Positions 25,643 through 34,141 are shown, counted from the first letter of the stretch. The stretch: 64,000 bases of DNA from G965204755 sp965243415 (GCA_965243415.1 OZ251549.1:2790001-2854000), one strand, 5' to 3'. Notes: generated from the sequence alone by a model not told the origin. Numbers and translations are program-made.

Positions 25643-26566
25643 TCAGAGCCCCGGCGCGGGGGCTTCGGACGGGATCGCCGCTCCGGGAGTCGCCGGGCCG
25701 CCGGCCAGGAAGGCGAGGTCCCTCGCCGGGTCGGCGGGCCGTTGCCTTCCCGCCGGCCGGTAGCCGCGGAGGTCCACCGCCACCCGCCGGAACCCCGCCT
25801 TCCGGAGGGAATCCGCGATCGGGCCGCGGAGCGCCGGCTGCAGCAGCCGGGAGATCTCCCCGGGAGGCACCTCGATCCGCGCCAGGTCTCCGTGGTGGCG
25901 CACGCGGGACCCGCCGAATCCGAGGGCGCGAAGCGCCGCCTCCCCGGCCTCCACCTGCGAGAGCCGCGGTGCGGTGACCTCGATCCGGTGCGGAATCCGC
26001 GAAGAGAGGCAGGCGGAGGCCGGTTCCTCGGCCACCGGCGTCCCCAACTGCCGCGCCAACTCCCGCACTTCGGCCTTCTGCAGGCCGACCTCCCGGAGCG
26101 GCGAGCGGACCCCGAAGTCGAGCGCCGCGCGCATGCCCGGGCGGTCGCCGCGGTCGTCATCGGCGATCGCGCCGTCGAGGACCGCCGCGAAGCCCCGCCG
26201 CTCCGCCACTTCCCGGAGTCGCCCGTAGAGTTCGCTCTTGCAGAAGAAGCAGCGGTCGAACCCGTTCGCGCGATACCCGGCCGCGGCCAACTCCTCGGTG
26301 TCGATCCACTCGTGGGGCAGGGAGTGCCGCTCGACCACCCGGCGCACGAGCGTCCGACCGTGCGCCGAGAGCGCCGCGCTCACGCCGGTGACGGCGAGGC
26401 TCCGCTCCCCGAGGACCCGATGCGCGACCACCGCGAGGGTGGCGCTGTCCACGCCGCCGCTGAGCGCGACCACCGCGGACCCGATCTCTTCGAGCCGGGA
26501 CCGGAGAGCTCCCCGCTTCTCGCCGAGCGTCCCGGGGGGCGGAGTCGGGGACGGCGACGGGGTCAC
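25643..26566 (-). CDS. larE: LarE-like ATP-dependent sacrificial sulfur transferase
   Basis: 307 aa. The PP-loop ATPase motif SGGVDS lies at residues 36-41. FFCKSELYGRL (107-117) and EEPASACLSSRIPHR with Cys186, at the position of the sacrificial sulfur-donor cysteine in lactobacillar LarE, are diagnostic. LarE normally adds sulfur to the nicotinate-derived nickel-pincer cofactor of lactate racemase together with LarB and LarC. Neither larB nor larC is in the window; instead larE is translationally coupled (GTGA) to moaC and follows moeA, so a role linked to molybdenum cofactor or another thiolation is possible. That is inference from position. Confidence 0.88.
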   Translation of the reverse strand: MTPSPSPTPPPGTLGEKRGALRSRLEEIGSAVVALSGGVDSATLAVVAHRVLGERSLAVTGVSAALSAHGRTLVRRVVERHSLPHEWIDTEELAAAGYRANGFDRCFFCKSELYGRLREVAERRGFAAVLDGAIADDDRGDRPGMRAALDFGVRSPLREVGLQKAEVRELARQLGTPVAEEPASACLSSRIPHRIEVTAPRLSQVEAGEAALRALGFGGSRVRHHGDLARIEVPPGEISRLLQPALRGPIADSLRKAGFRRVAVDLRGYRPAGRQRPADPARDLAFLAGGPATPGAAIPSEAPAPGL

Positions 26567-27096
26567 GGACTCCCGTCGGCCCTCGCGCCCGGGAGCGGCG
26601 GCGCGCGGTACGGCCCGCTCGCCCCGCCGCGCTTCTCGAGGAGCCGGACCCCGCCGATCACCAAGCCCCGGTCCAGCGCCTTCAGCATGTCGTACACCGT
26701 GAGCGCGGCGACGGCCGCGGCGGTGAGCGCCTCCATCTCGACCCCGGTCGCCGCGCGGCAGCGAACCCGGCTGCGGATGCGGATCCCTCCCGCCTCGAAG
26801 TCGAGGGAGACCTCGGCGTGATCGAGCGCCAGCGGATGGCAGAGCGGGATCAGCGAGGAACAGGACTTGGCAGCCGTGATCCCGGCGATCCGGGCGGTCT
26901 CCAACACGCTGCCCTTGGGGGCGTTTCCCTGCCGCGCGGCGGCGAGCGCCTCCGGGCCCACGGACACGAACGCCTCCGCCGCCGCCTCCCGGGCGGTGAT
27001 CGGCTTCGCCCCCACATCCACCATCCGGGCGCGGCCGCTCCGGTCCAGGTGACTCAGACCGGCGGCTTCGGCCACCGGCGCGTTCTCCCCGCTCAT
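26563..27096 (-). CDS. moaC: Cyclic pyranopterin monophosphate synthase MoaC
   Basis: Second step of molybdenum cofactor synthesis, forming cPMP after MoaA. 177 aa from ATG 27096; an in-frame ATG at 27114 exists, but 27096 makes the ATGA overlap with moeA that is common in this genome. Family motifs are RMVDVGAKPITAREAAAEA, AKSCSSLIPLCHPL, the catalytic TGVEMEALTAAAVAALTVYDMLKALD and GVRLLEKRGG. No moaA, moaD, moaE or molybdoenzyme is seen in the window. Confidence 0.96.
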   Translation of the reverse strand: MSGENAPVAEAAGLSHLDRSGRARMVDVGAKPITAREAAAEAFVSVGPEALAAARQGNAPKGSVLETARIAGITAAKSCSSLIPLCHPLALDHAEVSLDFEAGGIRIRSRVRCRAATGVEMEALTAAAVAALTVYDMLKALDRGLVIGGVRLLEKRGGASGPYRAPPLPGARADGSP

Positions 27097-28373
27097 TCGC
27101 GGGGGTCCTGCCATTCGGCCCCGGGGTCCGGCGCGTCCCCGATCGGCTGCACCGGTACCGGGTCCCCGGTCCGGTTCGGCCCGCCGCCTTCCGGCTGGAT
27201 CACCAGGCCGTTCGCGAGCGCCAGGGCCGAGAGGTCGCCCGAGCCCCGGGAGCGGATCGGCGCCGCTTCCAGCGAAGCGCCGCGGCCTCCGTTCCCGGAG
27301 AGCCGCAGCCGGGCGGGAAGGTAGGCGCGCCGCGGCCCGGGGGCCGGCAGCGGCGCCGCCAGGCGCGCCCGGAGGACCGGGGAAGCCTCGTTCGCGAGGC
27401 CCTCGAGCCGGCGGATCGCCGGGCCGGCGAAGACCTCGAAGGTGGTGAGCGCCGAGCCCGGGTTCCCCGGGAGCGCGAACACCAGGGTCCGGCGCGGGTT
27501 CGCGGCGACGCCGAAGACGAACGGCTTGCCCGGCCGGATGGCGACCGAAGTGATGAGCAGACGGACGCCGGCCGCGTCCAGGATCTCCTCCACCCGGTCG
27601 AACCGTCCGGCGGAGACGCCTCCGGAGAGGAAGAAGAGATCCGCTTCCAGGCCGCGGCGGATCGCTGCCGCCAGCCGCTCCGGATCGTCCGGCGCGATCC
27701 CCAGACGCCGCACCGGGAGCCCGAGCGCCCGGCAGCGCGCCAGGAGCAGGGGGCCGTTCGCGTCGCGGATCTCCGCCGGCCGGAGCCGCTGCTTTCCCGG
27801 GGACGCCAGTTCGTCGCCGGTGGAGAGCACCGCGGCCGAGGGCCGGCGCCCCACCGCGACGCGCACCCGACCGACGGAGGCCAGCAGCCCGGCGCCGGCG
27901 GCACTGAGGCGGTTTCCGGCGGCGAGCAGGGGAGTGCCGGCGCCGACCTCTGCTCCCCGGGGGGTGATCTTCGCGCCGGCGGCCGGCGGGGCCGCCCGGT
28001 GCCCGGGGCGGGGGAAACGCACGAAGCCCTCCGCTTCGACGGTGTCCTCCACCATGACCGCGGCGTCGGCCCCCTCCGGTACCGGCGCCCCGGTCATGAG
28101 CGCGGCGGCCTCGTTCGGGCCGACCCGGAAGCGCGGCCAGCGCCCGGCGCGGGAGAGACCCACCACCCGGAGCACGACCGCGCCGGAAGCCAGGTCGGCG
28201 GCCCGCACCGCGTAGCCGTCCACGGCGGCGCGGTCGAAGGGAGGGTAATCCCGGTCGGCGGAGATCGTCTCCCGCAGCACCCGGCCGGCGGCGTCGCCCA
28301 CCGCCACTTCTTCCGGCGGCAGGACCGGGGTCCGCTCCCGGACGAGGCGCAGCGCTTCGGGGACGGGGATCAA
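27093..28373 (-). CDS. moeA: Molybdopterin molybdenumtransferase MoeA
   Basis: Inserts molybdate into adenylylated molybdopterin. 426 aa, starting at TTG 28373 directly before IPVPEALRLV, which is the normal family start. Motifs seen: DYPPFDRAAVDGYAVRAAD, MTGAPVPEGADAAVMVEDT, LSTGDELASPG, DANGPLLLARCRALG, LSGGVSAGRFD, IRPGKPFVFG and LPGNPGSALTTFEVF. First gene of the moeA-moaC-larE-MBL group; 127 nt separate it from the STAS gene upstream on the same strand. Confidence 0.96.
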   Translation of the reverse strand: MIPVPEALRLVRERTPVLPPEEVAVGDAAGRVLRETISADRDYPPFDRAAVDGYAVRAADLASGAVVLRVVGLSRAGRWPRFRVGPNEAAALMTGAPVPEGADAAVMVEDTVEAEGFVRFPRPGHRAAPPAAGAKITPRGAEVGAGTPLLAAGNRLSAAGAGLLASVGRVRVAVGRRPSAAVLSTGDELASPGKQRLRPAEIRDANGPLLLARCRALGLPVRRLGIAPDDPERLAAAIRRGLEADLFFLSGGVSAGRFDRVEEILDAAGVRLLITSVAIRPGKPFVFGVAANPRRTLVFALPGNPGSALTTFEVFAGPAIRRLEGLANEASPVLRARLAAPLPAPGPRRAYLPARLRLSGNGGRGASLEAAPIRSRGSGDLSALALANGLVIQPEGGGPNRTGDPVPVQPIGDAPDPGAEWQDPRE

Positions 28374-28500
28374 CGGGGAGTGCGATTCCGGCGGCGCCCG
28401 CCGAGCCGGGGGAGGGGCCGGCTCCGGCTCACCGCGTCGGCGACAGGCGGCTCGAACGAACCGCTCGGAGGCGTCCCGGGCAGGGGATGGCCGAGGCCGT

Positions 28501-28863
28501 TCAGGCGGTCGCCGCCCCGCTGTCGCGGTCGAAACTGCGCACGGCGGCTTCCTCGGTCTCGAAGACCTCGAACAGGGGCAGCACCCGCGTGAGGTCGAGA
28601 ACCCGGAGTACGCGCTCCTGGGGATAGAGCGCGCGGAGGGCGCCGCCGGCCTCCTGCACCCGGCGCGCCGAGGCCACCAGTTCCCCCAGGCCGCCGCTGT
28701 CGATCGCGGAGACGCCCCGCAGGTCGAGGACGATCCGGACCCGGCCGGAGCCCACGAGCACCTGCACCGCTTCCCGCAACTGGCGGTCGCCTCCCCCGTC
28801 CACGAGCCGCCCCCGCAACTCGAGGATGGAGACGCCTTCGCGCTCCTTCAGATCGAGTTCCAC
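28501..28863 (-). CDS. STAS-domain anti-sigma factor antagonist
   Basis: 120-aa single STAS domain (SpoIIAA/RsbV type) that binds a HATPase anti-sigma kinase when dephosphorylated. Motifs: VSILELRGRLVDGGG, VRIVLDLRGVSAIDSGGLGELV with the likely phosphorylation site Ser56, then GGALRALYPQERVLRVLDLTRVLPLFEVFETEEAAV. The start is GTG 28861-28863. A matching RsbW-like kinase is encoded 10 kb away (38899-39333) rather than adjacent. Confidence 0.9.
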   Translation of the reverse strand: MELDLKEREGVSILELRGRLVDGGGDRQLREAVQVLVGSGRVRIVLDLRGVSAIDSGGLGELVASARRVQEAGGALRALYPQERVLRVLDLTRVLPLFEVFETEEAAVRSFDRDSGAATA

Positions 28864-28908
28864 GGGGTTCCGGGGTGGGGCGGCCGAGGAAGTCGATTCC
28901 GGGAGGGA

Positions 28909-30810
28909 TCAGCCGATCAGGTCGTGGATGGCGCGGCGGTCGATGCGCACCGAGTGCCGGTCCTGCGCGGCGCCCAGGAAGGCGGCCCAGAGCCGACCCT
29001 TCTTCTCTTCGGCGAGTTGGGCGCGGAAGGTCTCCTTCTGTTCCTCGAAGACCGATTCCGCGAACCCGGCGAGGCCGTTCACCCGGATCACCGCGAAACC
29101 GTCTTCCGCCGCGACCGGGCCGACGACCTCCCCCACGGAGGCGGCGAAGATCCGCTCCTCGGCCCGATCGAGGAGGCCGGCGGCGCCGAGCGGACTGCCC
29201 CGGAACCAGCTCTCGAAGGTCGCCGGGTCCTCGGCGGTTCGTTCCCCGGCGGCGACGCTCGCCGCGATTTCGGAGGCCGCCGCCGCCGCCGCTTCCATCG
29301 CCGCCTCGTTCCGCAGTCGTTCCAGCAACCGCTCCTCCACTTCCTCGAATTCGGGGACCTCCGGCGGCCGTTGTTCCACGACCTCGAAGAAGGCGAAGCC
29401 GTTCGCGAGCCGGACCGGGCCGCCCACTTCGCCGACTTCGAGTTCGAAGGCGCGGGCGGCGACTTCGGCCGAGCCCAGAGCCGGGACGCTCTCCTCGGCG
29501 GAGAAGAACTCCGATTCCTGGGGGAGGAGCGAGGGGTAGCCCCGGCCGAGATCTTCGAGAGAACCCGCGCCCGGCGCCCGCTGTTCGAGTTCGATCACCA
29601 GTTCGTCCAGCCGCTCGGCGCTCTTCTGCTGCCGGAGCAGCGCCCGGAGGTCCTCTTCCACCTCCGCGAGTTCCTGCGTCTCTGCCGCCTGCCGCGTCTC
29701 GAGCCGGACGATGTGGAACCCGTAATCGGTGCGGATGGGATCGCTGATCTCGCCCGGGCTCATGGTGAACACCGCCTCCGAGAACTCCGGGACCATCTCC
29801 TCGGGGCCGAACACCCCGAGGGAGCCGCCGTCGGCGGCGGTGGCCTCGTCGGCCGAGTAGGCGCGGGCGAGTTCGGCGAAGTCCTCGCCGCCGCGGGCGC
29901 GGTCCCGGAGTTCTGCCGCCAACTCCTCGGTCTCCGCCTCGGCGGCCTCCGACTCGGGGGTCAGGAGGATGTGGCTCGCCTCCGCCTGCTCGCCCTGCTG
30001 GTACTGGAACAGGTTCCGGTTGTAGTGGCGCTGGATCTCCCGGCGGTTCACGGTGATCTCCTCCGCCACGGAGGAGGCCGAGAGGGTCAGGTAGCGGACC
30101 CGGCGCCGGGCGGGGAGTTCGAGCGCCTCGGGGTCGGCTTCGTAGCGGCGCCGGGCGTCTTCTTCGGTGACCTCCGCGGCGTCCCGGTGGCCCGCGCTCG
30201 CCACGAACCAGACTTCGAGCGCCGCGTTCTCGTTGCGGCGGCGGTACTCCTCGACGAGTTCGAGGTCCGAGACATGGGGGGACTGGGTGACCAGTCGCTG
30301 CAACTTCTGCGAGAGGAGGTCCCGGCGCAGCGACTCCTCGAAGTCCCGCGGGTCGAGGCGGGCGGCGCGCAGCATCCCCAGATACGCCTCCCGCCCCACG
30401 AAGGCCCCGTTCTGCTGGAAGCTCGGCGCCGTGGTGATCCACTCGCCGACCTCGGCATCGCTCACCCGGATCCCGAAGCGTCTGGCCTCCAGCACCAGGA
30501 GGCGGTCGCGGACGAGTTCCGCCGCGACCTGGTCCGGGAGTCCGACCTGCCGCGCCAGGGCCGGCGAGAACTGCCCGCCGCTCTGTTCCTGCCAGGACCG
30601 CGCCGCCTGGCGGTACCGGTCGAGGAACTCCGAGGCGGAGATCGCTTCGTCATCCACCCAGGCGACCTCCCGGCGCATCGCCGCGGTGGCCGGATCCCCC
30701 ATGAAGTCGGGGAAGTAGAGGGCGACGAACGCCACGATCACCAACAGGAGGAGGCCGGCGCCGAAGAACCAGCCGACGGACTTTCGGTTGCGGAAGTACT
30801 CCAGGATCAT
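28909..30810 (-). CDS. ppiD: PpiD/SurA-type periplasmic chaperone-isomerase
   Basis: 633 aa. The N-terminus is MILEYFRNRKS with one transmembrane helix (about residues 14-33), giving a periplasmic protein anchored in the inner membrane as in PpiD. The SurA_N chaperone domain spans ~45-220. A parvulin PPIase domain (about 270-370) shows ASHILLTPES, ARAYSADEATAADGGSLGVFGPEEMVPEF and IRTDYGFHIVRLETRQ. A second, degenerate parvulin-like region follows around residues 450-560. The C-terminal region is helical and acidic. Role: folding of outer-membrane and secreted proteins. Its ATG has TACCAT 12 nt upstream. Confidence 0.92.
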   Translation of the reverse strand: MILEYFRNRKSVGWFFGAGLLLLVIVAFVALYFPDFMGDPATAAMRREVAWVDDEAISASEFLDRYRQAARSWQEQSGGQFSPALARQVGLPDQVAAELVRDRLLVLEARRFGIRVSDAEVGEWITTAPSFQQNGAFVGREAYLGMLRAARLDPRDFEESLRRDLLSQKLQRLVTQSPHVSDLELVEEYRRRNENAALEVWFVASAGHRDAAEVTEEDARRRYEADPEALELPARRRVRYLTLSASSVAEEITVNRREIQRHYNRNLFQYQQGEQAEASHILLTPESEAAEAETEELAAELRDRARGGEDFAELARAYSADEATAADGGSLGVFGPEEMVPEFSEAVFTMSPGEISDPIRTDYGFHIVRLETRQAAETQELAEVEEDLRALLRQQKSAERLDELVIELEQRAPGAGSLEDLGRGYPSLLPQESEFFSAEESVPALGSAEVAARAFELEVGEVGGPVRLANGFAFFEVVEQRPPEVPEFEEVEERLLERLRNEAAMEAAAAAASEIAASVAAGERTAEDPATFESWFRGSPLGAAGLLDRAEERIFAASVGEVVGPVAAEDGFAVIRVNGLAGFAESVFEEQKETFRAQLAEEKKGRLWAAFLGAAQDRHSVRIDRRAIHDLIG

Positions 30811-30822
30811 GGGGAACCGGTG

Positions 30823-30828
30823 ATGGTA
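30823..30828 (-). promoter_or_regulatory. -10-like TACCAT for ppiD
   Basis: Minus-strand TACCAT, 12 nt before the ATG at 30810, without a Shine-Dalgarno. Confidence 0.4.
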
Positions 30829-30871
30829 CCGATTTCCGTCCGATCCCGGTCGGGATCGGCCGGCAGACTGG

Positions 30872-30877
30872 TAACCT
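30872..30877 (+). promoter_or_regulatory. -10-like TAACCT, possible distal promoter of the mre operon
   Basis: TAACCT on the plus strand. If used it would give mreB a leader of about 510 nt covering the tandem repeats and the pyrimidine tract. No closer promoter was recognised. Confidence 0.3.
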
Positions 30878-30978
30878 TCCCCCGCGCCCGATGGTGACTC
30901 TCGATCGGCTCCGGCGCGCGGCGCGTCCCGCTCCGCGCGGCCCCGGGCGCCCCCTCCTCGCGGAAAGCCGACCCGAGG

Positions 30979-31000
30979 GAACGAGGCCCGAACGAGGCCC
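30979..31000 (+). repeat. Perfect 11-bp tandem duplication
   Basis: GAACGAGGCCC occurs twice head to tail, followed by the related GAAACGA. It lies in the mreB leader region. Confidence 0.85.
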
Positions 31001-31008
31001 GAAACGAA

Positions 31009-31032
31009 ACCCCCGACGAGACCCCCGACGAG
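31009..31032 (+). repeat. Perfect 12-bp tandem duplication
   Basis: ACCCCCGACGAG occurs twice head to tail, starting 9 bp after the 11-bp duplication. The word CGACGAGA recurs upstream of rng. Confidence 0.85.
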
Positions 31033-31100
31033 ACCTCGATATCCCGGCGCCGGCATCGAAGCGTCACGGTTCGCGGGAACCTCGGGCCGCTCTCGCCGCC

Positions 31101-31200
31101 GGCCCCTCGCGCCTTTCCCCGCCCCCCTCTTCGTCGGCCACCTTCTCCCCGTTGCCGTTCTTCCCGGCCGCCCTCTTCCCGGCTCTCTTCCCGCCTCTCC
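31101..31200 (+). promoter_or_regulatory. Pyrimidine-rich tract upstream of mreB
   Basis: By my count this 100-bp stretch has one A and 17 G, the remaining 82 bases being C or T, with repeats of CTCTTCCCGG. In RNA it would be an unstructured C/U-rich leader of the kind bound by Rho or ribosomal protein S1. Function is inferred only from composition. Confidence 0.45.
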
Positions 31201-31401
31201 TCCCGGCCGCGCCCGGTCGTCCGTTCGAAGCCGCCGGAAACCCTGCGCCGGCGGCCCGACGGCGTCGTCGCGCGAGGTCCGGCTCCCCCCGGCGCGATCG
31301 GCCCGCCTCCGGCGTGAGCCGGACCGCGCCGGCCGCGGGGGCGCGCGTACTCCGCCGGCGATGACCGCGAACGCCCCGACCACGAAGGCGCCCTGAGCCC
31401 G

Positions 31402-32436
31402 ATGCCGCTGTTCCGCTATCTCCTCAGCCTCTTCTCCGTGGATCTGGCCATGGATCTGGGAACCGCGAACACGCTGATCTTCACCCAGGAAGAAGGAATC
31501 ATCCTCCGCGAGCCGTCGGTGGTGGCGTTCAACACCACCACCCGCCGGGTCGAGGCCGTGGGTTCCGAGGCCTACGCGATGCTGGGCAAGACGCCGGGCC
31601 ACATCAAGACCATCCGCCCGATGCGCGACGGGGTCATCGCAGACTTCGAAGCCGCGGAGCGCATGATCAGCCACTTCGTCCTGAAGGCCATCGGCCGCAA
31701 GAGATGGGCGGCGCCGCGGATGGTCGTCGGGGTGCCGCTCAAGATCACCCCGGTGGAGCGGCGGGCGGTGCGGGACAGCATCCTCCGCGCGCGGGCCAGC
31801 GATGTGTTCCTGGTGGACCAGACGATCGCCGCCGCGGTCGGGGCCGGCCTCGTGGTCTCCAGTCCGGAAGGGCGCTGCGTGGTGGACATCGGCGGGGGCA
31901 CCAGCGACATCGCGGTGATCTCCCTCTCGGGCATCGCGAGCGGCACCTCGGTGCGCACCGCCGGAGACGCCTTCACCCGCGCGATCATCGAGCACCTGCG
32001 CCGGTCGCACGGCCTGCTCGTCGGGGAGCGCACCGCGGAGCGGATCAAGATGGAACTCGGAAGCGCCTGCCCCACCGGACAGGCGCGGGAGCCCCTGGCC
32101 ATCCGCGGACGCGACCTGGCGCGGATGGCCCCCAGCACGGTCAAGATCACCGAAGAGGACATCCGGGAAGGGCTGGCGCTCCCGCTCCGCCAGTTGCTCC
32201 GCGCGATCTCCGAGGTGCTGGAACAGACGGAACCCGAGTTGTCGGCGGATCTGGTACAGAACGGCATCGTGCTCACCGGCGGCGGCGCCATGTTGCGCGG
32301 TCTGCCGAAACGGATCACCGACGAGACGAACCTCAAAGTTCGGGTCGCGGACAACCCCCTCGACTGCGTGGTGAACGGCGCCGGCATCCTGCTCGAGCGG
32401 CTCGACCTGCTCCACGAGGTCACCGACGCCAACTGA
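31402..32436 (+). CDS. mreB: Rod-shape determining actin homologue MreB
   Basis: Actin-like ATPase that directs lateral wall synthesis. 344 aa. The N-terminal amphipathic MPLFRYLLSLFS is followed by phosphate 1 (AMDLGTANTLIF), VVGVPLKITPVERRAV, phosphate 2 (CVVDIGGGTSDIAVISLSG), ERTAERIKMELGSA and the adenosine motif IVLTGGGAMLRGLPKRI. Full length. First gene of mreBCD-mrdA-rodA. Confidence 0.98.
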   Translation: MPLFRYLLSLFSVDLAMDLGTANTLIFTQEEGIILREPSVVAFNTTTRRVEAVGSEAYAMLGKTPGHIKTIRPMRDGVIADFEAAERMISHFVLKAIGRKRWAAPRMVVGVPLKITPVERRAVRDSILRARASDVFLVDQTIAAAVGAGLVVSSPEGRCVVDIGGGTSDIAVISLSGIASGTSVRTAGDAFTRAIIEHLRRSHGLLVGERTAERIKMELGSACPTGQAREPLAIRGRDLARMAPSTVKITEEDIREGLALPLRQLLRAISEVLEQTEPELSADLVQNGIVLTGGGAMLRGLPKRITDETNLKVRVADNPLDCVVNGAGILLERLDLLHEVTDAN

Positions 32437-32517
32437 CCGCTCGTCGAGGATTCGGGGAAGAGTGCGGTTTCCGGTGGCGGCGCGGCTCGCCGGCGCGTCG
32501 ACCGGCGCAGCGAATGG

Positions 32518-32550
32518 CCGCGCGCCGGCCGGGGACCGGCCGCCGCGCGG
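32518..32550 (+). promoter_or_regulatory. Strong hairpin between mreB and mreC
   Basis: Arms at 32518-32532 and 32536-32550 form 14 base pairs (7 + 7) interrupted by one C-C mismatch, with a 3-nt GGA loop; all pairs are G-C. There is no U-tract, so it is more likely an RNA-processing, stability or partial-termination element than an intrinsic terminator. It sits just before the mreC Shine-Dalgarno (GGAGAGGA) and could lower MreC/D relative to MreB. Confidence 0.5.
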
Positions 32551-32566
32551 CTGACGGAGAGGACCG

Positions 32567-33415
32567 GTGTCGCGGCAGCGGAAGCAGTGGATCGCGCTCG
32601 CGGTCGTGCTGACGGCCAACTTCCTGGGACTGACCTTCCATGTCCGCACCGGGACCCACCACTCGGTGGTCCGCGACGGCCTGGTCACGGCGCTCGCCGG
32701 GGGACAGAGTGTCCTCACCGGCGCCGCCCGGGGGGTGTGGTCGCTCGGGGGCGCCCTGGCCGACACCCGGGCGGTCCGGAACGAACGCGACGAACTCGCC
32801 CGCCGGGTGGCGCGGCTCCAATGGGAGTTGACGGTGGAACGCGGGCGGCTGGCCCGCGCCCGCGGCTTCACCGAGTGGGACAGCGCCGCCTTCGCCCTGG
32901 GGGAGCCGGTTCCGGCAGAGGTCATCGGCGTCGCGGCGACGCCGATCGACCGCAGTTTCACGGTGAACCGGGGACGCCTCCACGGAATCCGGGCGAATGC
33001 CCCGGTGATGTCGGCGCGGGGACTCGTCGGCCGCCTGGTGGCGGTGGCCCCCACCGCGAGCCAGGTGGAACTGCTGCTCGCGCCGACCGCCGGCGCCGCG
33101 GCGCTCACCGAGGAGAGCCGGGTGCGCGGCATCGTGCGGGCGGCGCGGTTCTCCGGCTCGGACGAACCGGAACCGCTCCGGCTCGACTATGTGTCGGTGG
33201 GCCAGAACGTGGTCGTCGGGGAAGCGGTGATCACCAGCGGCCTCGACGGGATGTATCCCAAGGGTCTGCCGGTGGGCCGCGTCGCGCGGGTCCGCCGGGG
33301 AGCCGGGATGCTGCTCGACATCGCGGTGGCGCCGGCCGCGGACTTCGACGGGCTGGAGCGGGTGTTCCTGCTCGAGCCGGTGCCCGGGACGATCCCGGCG
33401 GAAGGCCGGAACTGA
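32567..33415 (+). CDS. mreC: Rod-shape determining protein MreC
   Basis: Periplasmic scaffold linking MreB/RodA/PBP2. 282 aa from GTG 32567, preceded by GGAGAGGA. One N-terminal membrane segment (WIALAVVLTANFLGLTF), a coiled coil (about residues 62-95) and the MreC beta domains (PAEVIGVAATPIDRSFTVNRGRLHGI, then VMSARGLVGRLV, VGQNVVVGEAVITSGLDGMYPKGLPVGRV). Good match to the family in order and length. Confidence 0.95.
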   Translation: MSRQRKQWIALAVVLTANFLGLTFHVRTGTHHSVVRDGLVTALAGGQSVLTGAARGVWSLGGALADTRAVRNERDELARRVARLQWELTVERGRLARARGFTEWDSAAFALGEPVPAEVIGVAATPIDRSFTVNRGRLHGIRANAPVMSARGLVGRLVAVAPTASQVELLLAPTAGAAALTEESRVRGIVRAARFSGSDEPEPLRLDYVSVGQNVVVGEAVITSGLDGMYPKGLPVGRVARVRRGAGMLLDIAVAPAADFDGLERVFLLEPVPGTIPAEGRN

Positions 33416-33538
33416 GGCGTCCGGCGCCGCCGGCCCCCCGAGATCGCCGCTGCCGGTGAGATCCTCGCTCCGAGGCGGGCCGCCGCCCTCCGGCTCGCCG
33501 GGCCCGCGGGCCGCCGCGTCCGGCTCCCGGCGCCGCCG

Positions 33539-34141
33539 ATGACTCCCCGCTCCGGCCGCCTCCGCCGCACCCTCCGGATCACCGCGGCGCTCCTCGCCGC
33601 CTTCTTCCTGCAGACCGTCGCGCTCCTCCTGGTCGGCGGCGCCGGCTTCGGCCCCGACCTGGTCCTCGCCAGCGTGGCGGCGATCGCGCTCACCTACGGG
33701 CCGGCGGCCGCGATCGCCGCCGGAACCGTCGCCGGCCTCCTCCAGGATTCCTTCTCGACCGGACTCCTCGGGATGCGCGGTTTCTCGAAGCCGCTCATCG
33801 GCTACGGGGTCGCCCGGGTCGGGGAACGCCTCTTCGGCGCGCCCACCGGGCATACGGCGGTGATCCTGCTCGGAGCGGCTGTCGGGGATCGCCTGGTTCT
33901 CTGGTTGCTCGGCGAGATCACCGGCGCCGGGGCCGCGGACGCGCTGTCCCTCGGGGCCGTGGCGGCCGGCCTTCCGGTCACCGTGGGTTACGGCCTGCTC
34001 CTCGTCCGGCTGCTGCGGAAGCGGGACCCGGATCTCCCGATGAGCGGGTCCCTGACCGGGCACGGGGCCGGAACCTACTCCGGCCTCGCCGGCCCCCTCC
34101 CGCCGGCTCGATTCCCCCGCCGCCCCCCTCCCGGTCCATGA
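33539..34141 (+). CDS. mreD: Rod-shape determining protein MreD
   Basis: 200 aa with five or six predicted membrane helices (LRITAALLAAFFLQTVALLLV, then GPDLVLASVAAIALTYGP, AAGTVAGLLQDSF, GHTAVILLGAAVGDRLVLWLL, AVAAGLPVTVGYGLLLVRLL). The QDSFSTGLLG segment is typical of MreD. The C-terminus is Pro/Gly/Arg-rich. Identification relies on topology plus position between mreC and mrdA. ATGA overlap with mrdA; 123 nt after mreC. Confidence 0.9.
   Translation: MTPRSGRLRRTLRITAALLAAFFLQTVALLLVGGAGFGPDLVLASVAAIALTYGPAAAIAAGTVAGLLQDSFSTGLLGMRGFSKPLIGYGVARVGERLFGAPTGHTAVILLGAAVGDRLVLWLLGEITGAGAADALSLGAVAAGLPVTVGYGLLLVRLLRKRDPDLPMSGSLTGHGAGTYSGLAGPLPPARFPRRPPPGP

Larger units (their letters stand above)
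30811..31401. other. Divergent 591-bp intergenic region between ppiD and mreB
   Basis: No convincing gene. It holds opposed -10-like hexamers (TACCAT minus 30823-30828; TAACCT plus 30872-30877), two sets of short tandem repeats (30979-31000 and 31009-31032), and a 100-bp pyrimidine-rich tract (31101-31200). An open frame on the plus strand (30891-31364) is dominated by Arg and Pro and has no recognisable domain; I regard it as non-coding. Confidence 0.7.

Noticed and set aside
30891..31364. Open frame of 157 codons upstream of mreB, with TAACCT 13 nt before its ATG.
   Set aside because: The translation is mostly Arg, Pro and Ala with long runs, contains the tandem repeats and the pyrimidine tract, and shows no domain; it behaves like non-coding GC-rich DNA that lacks stops by chance.
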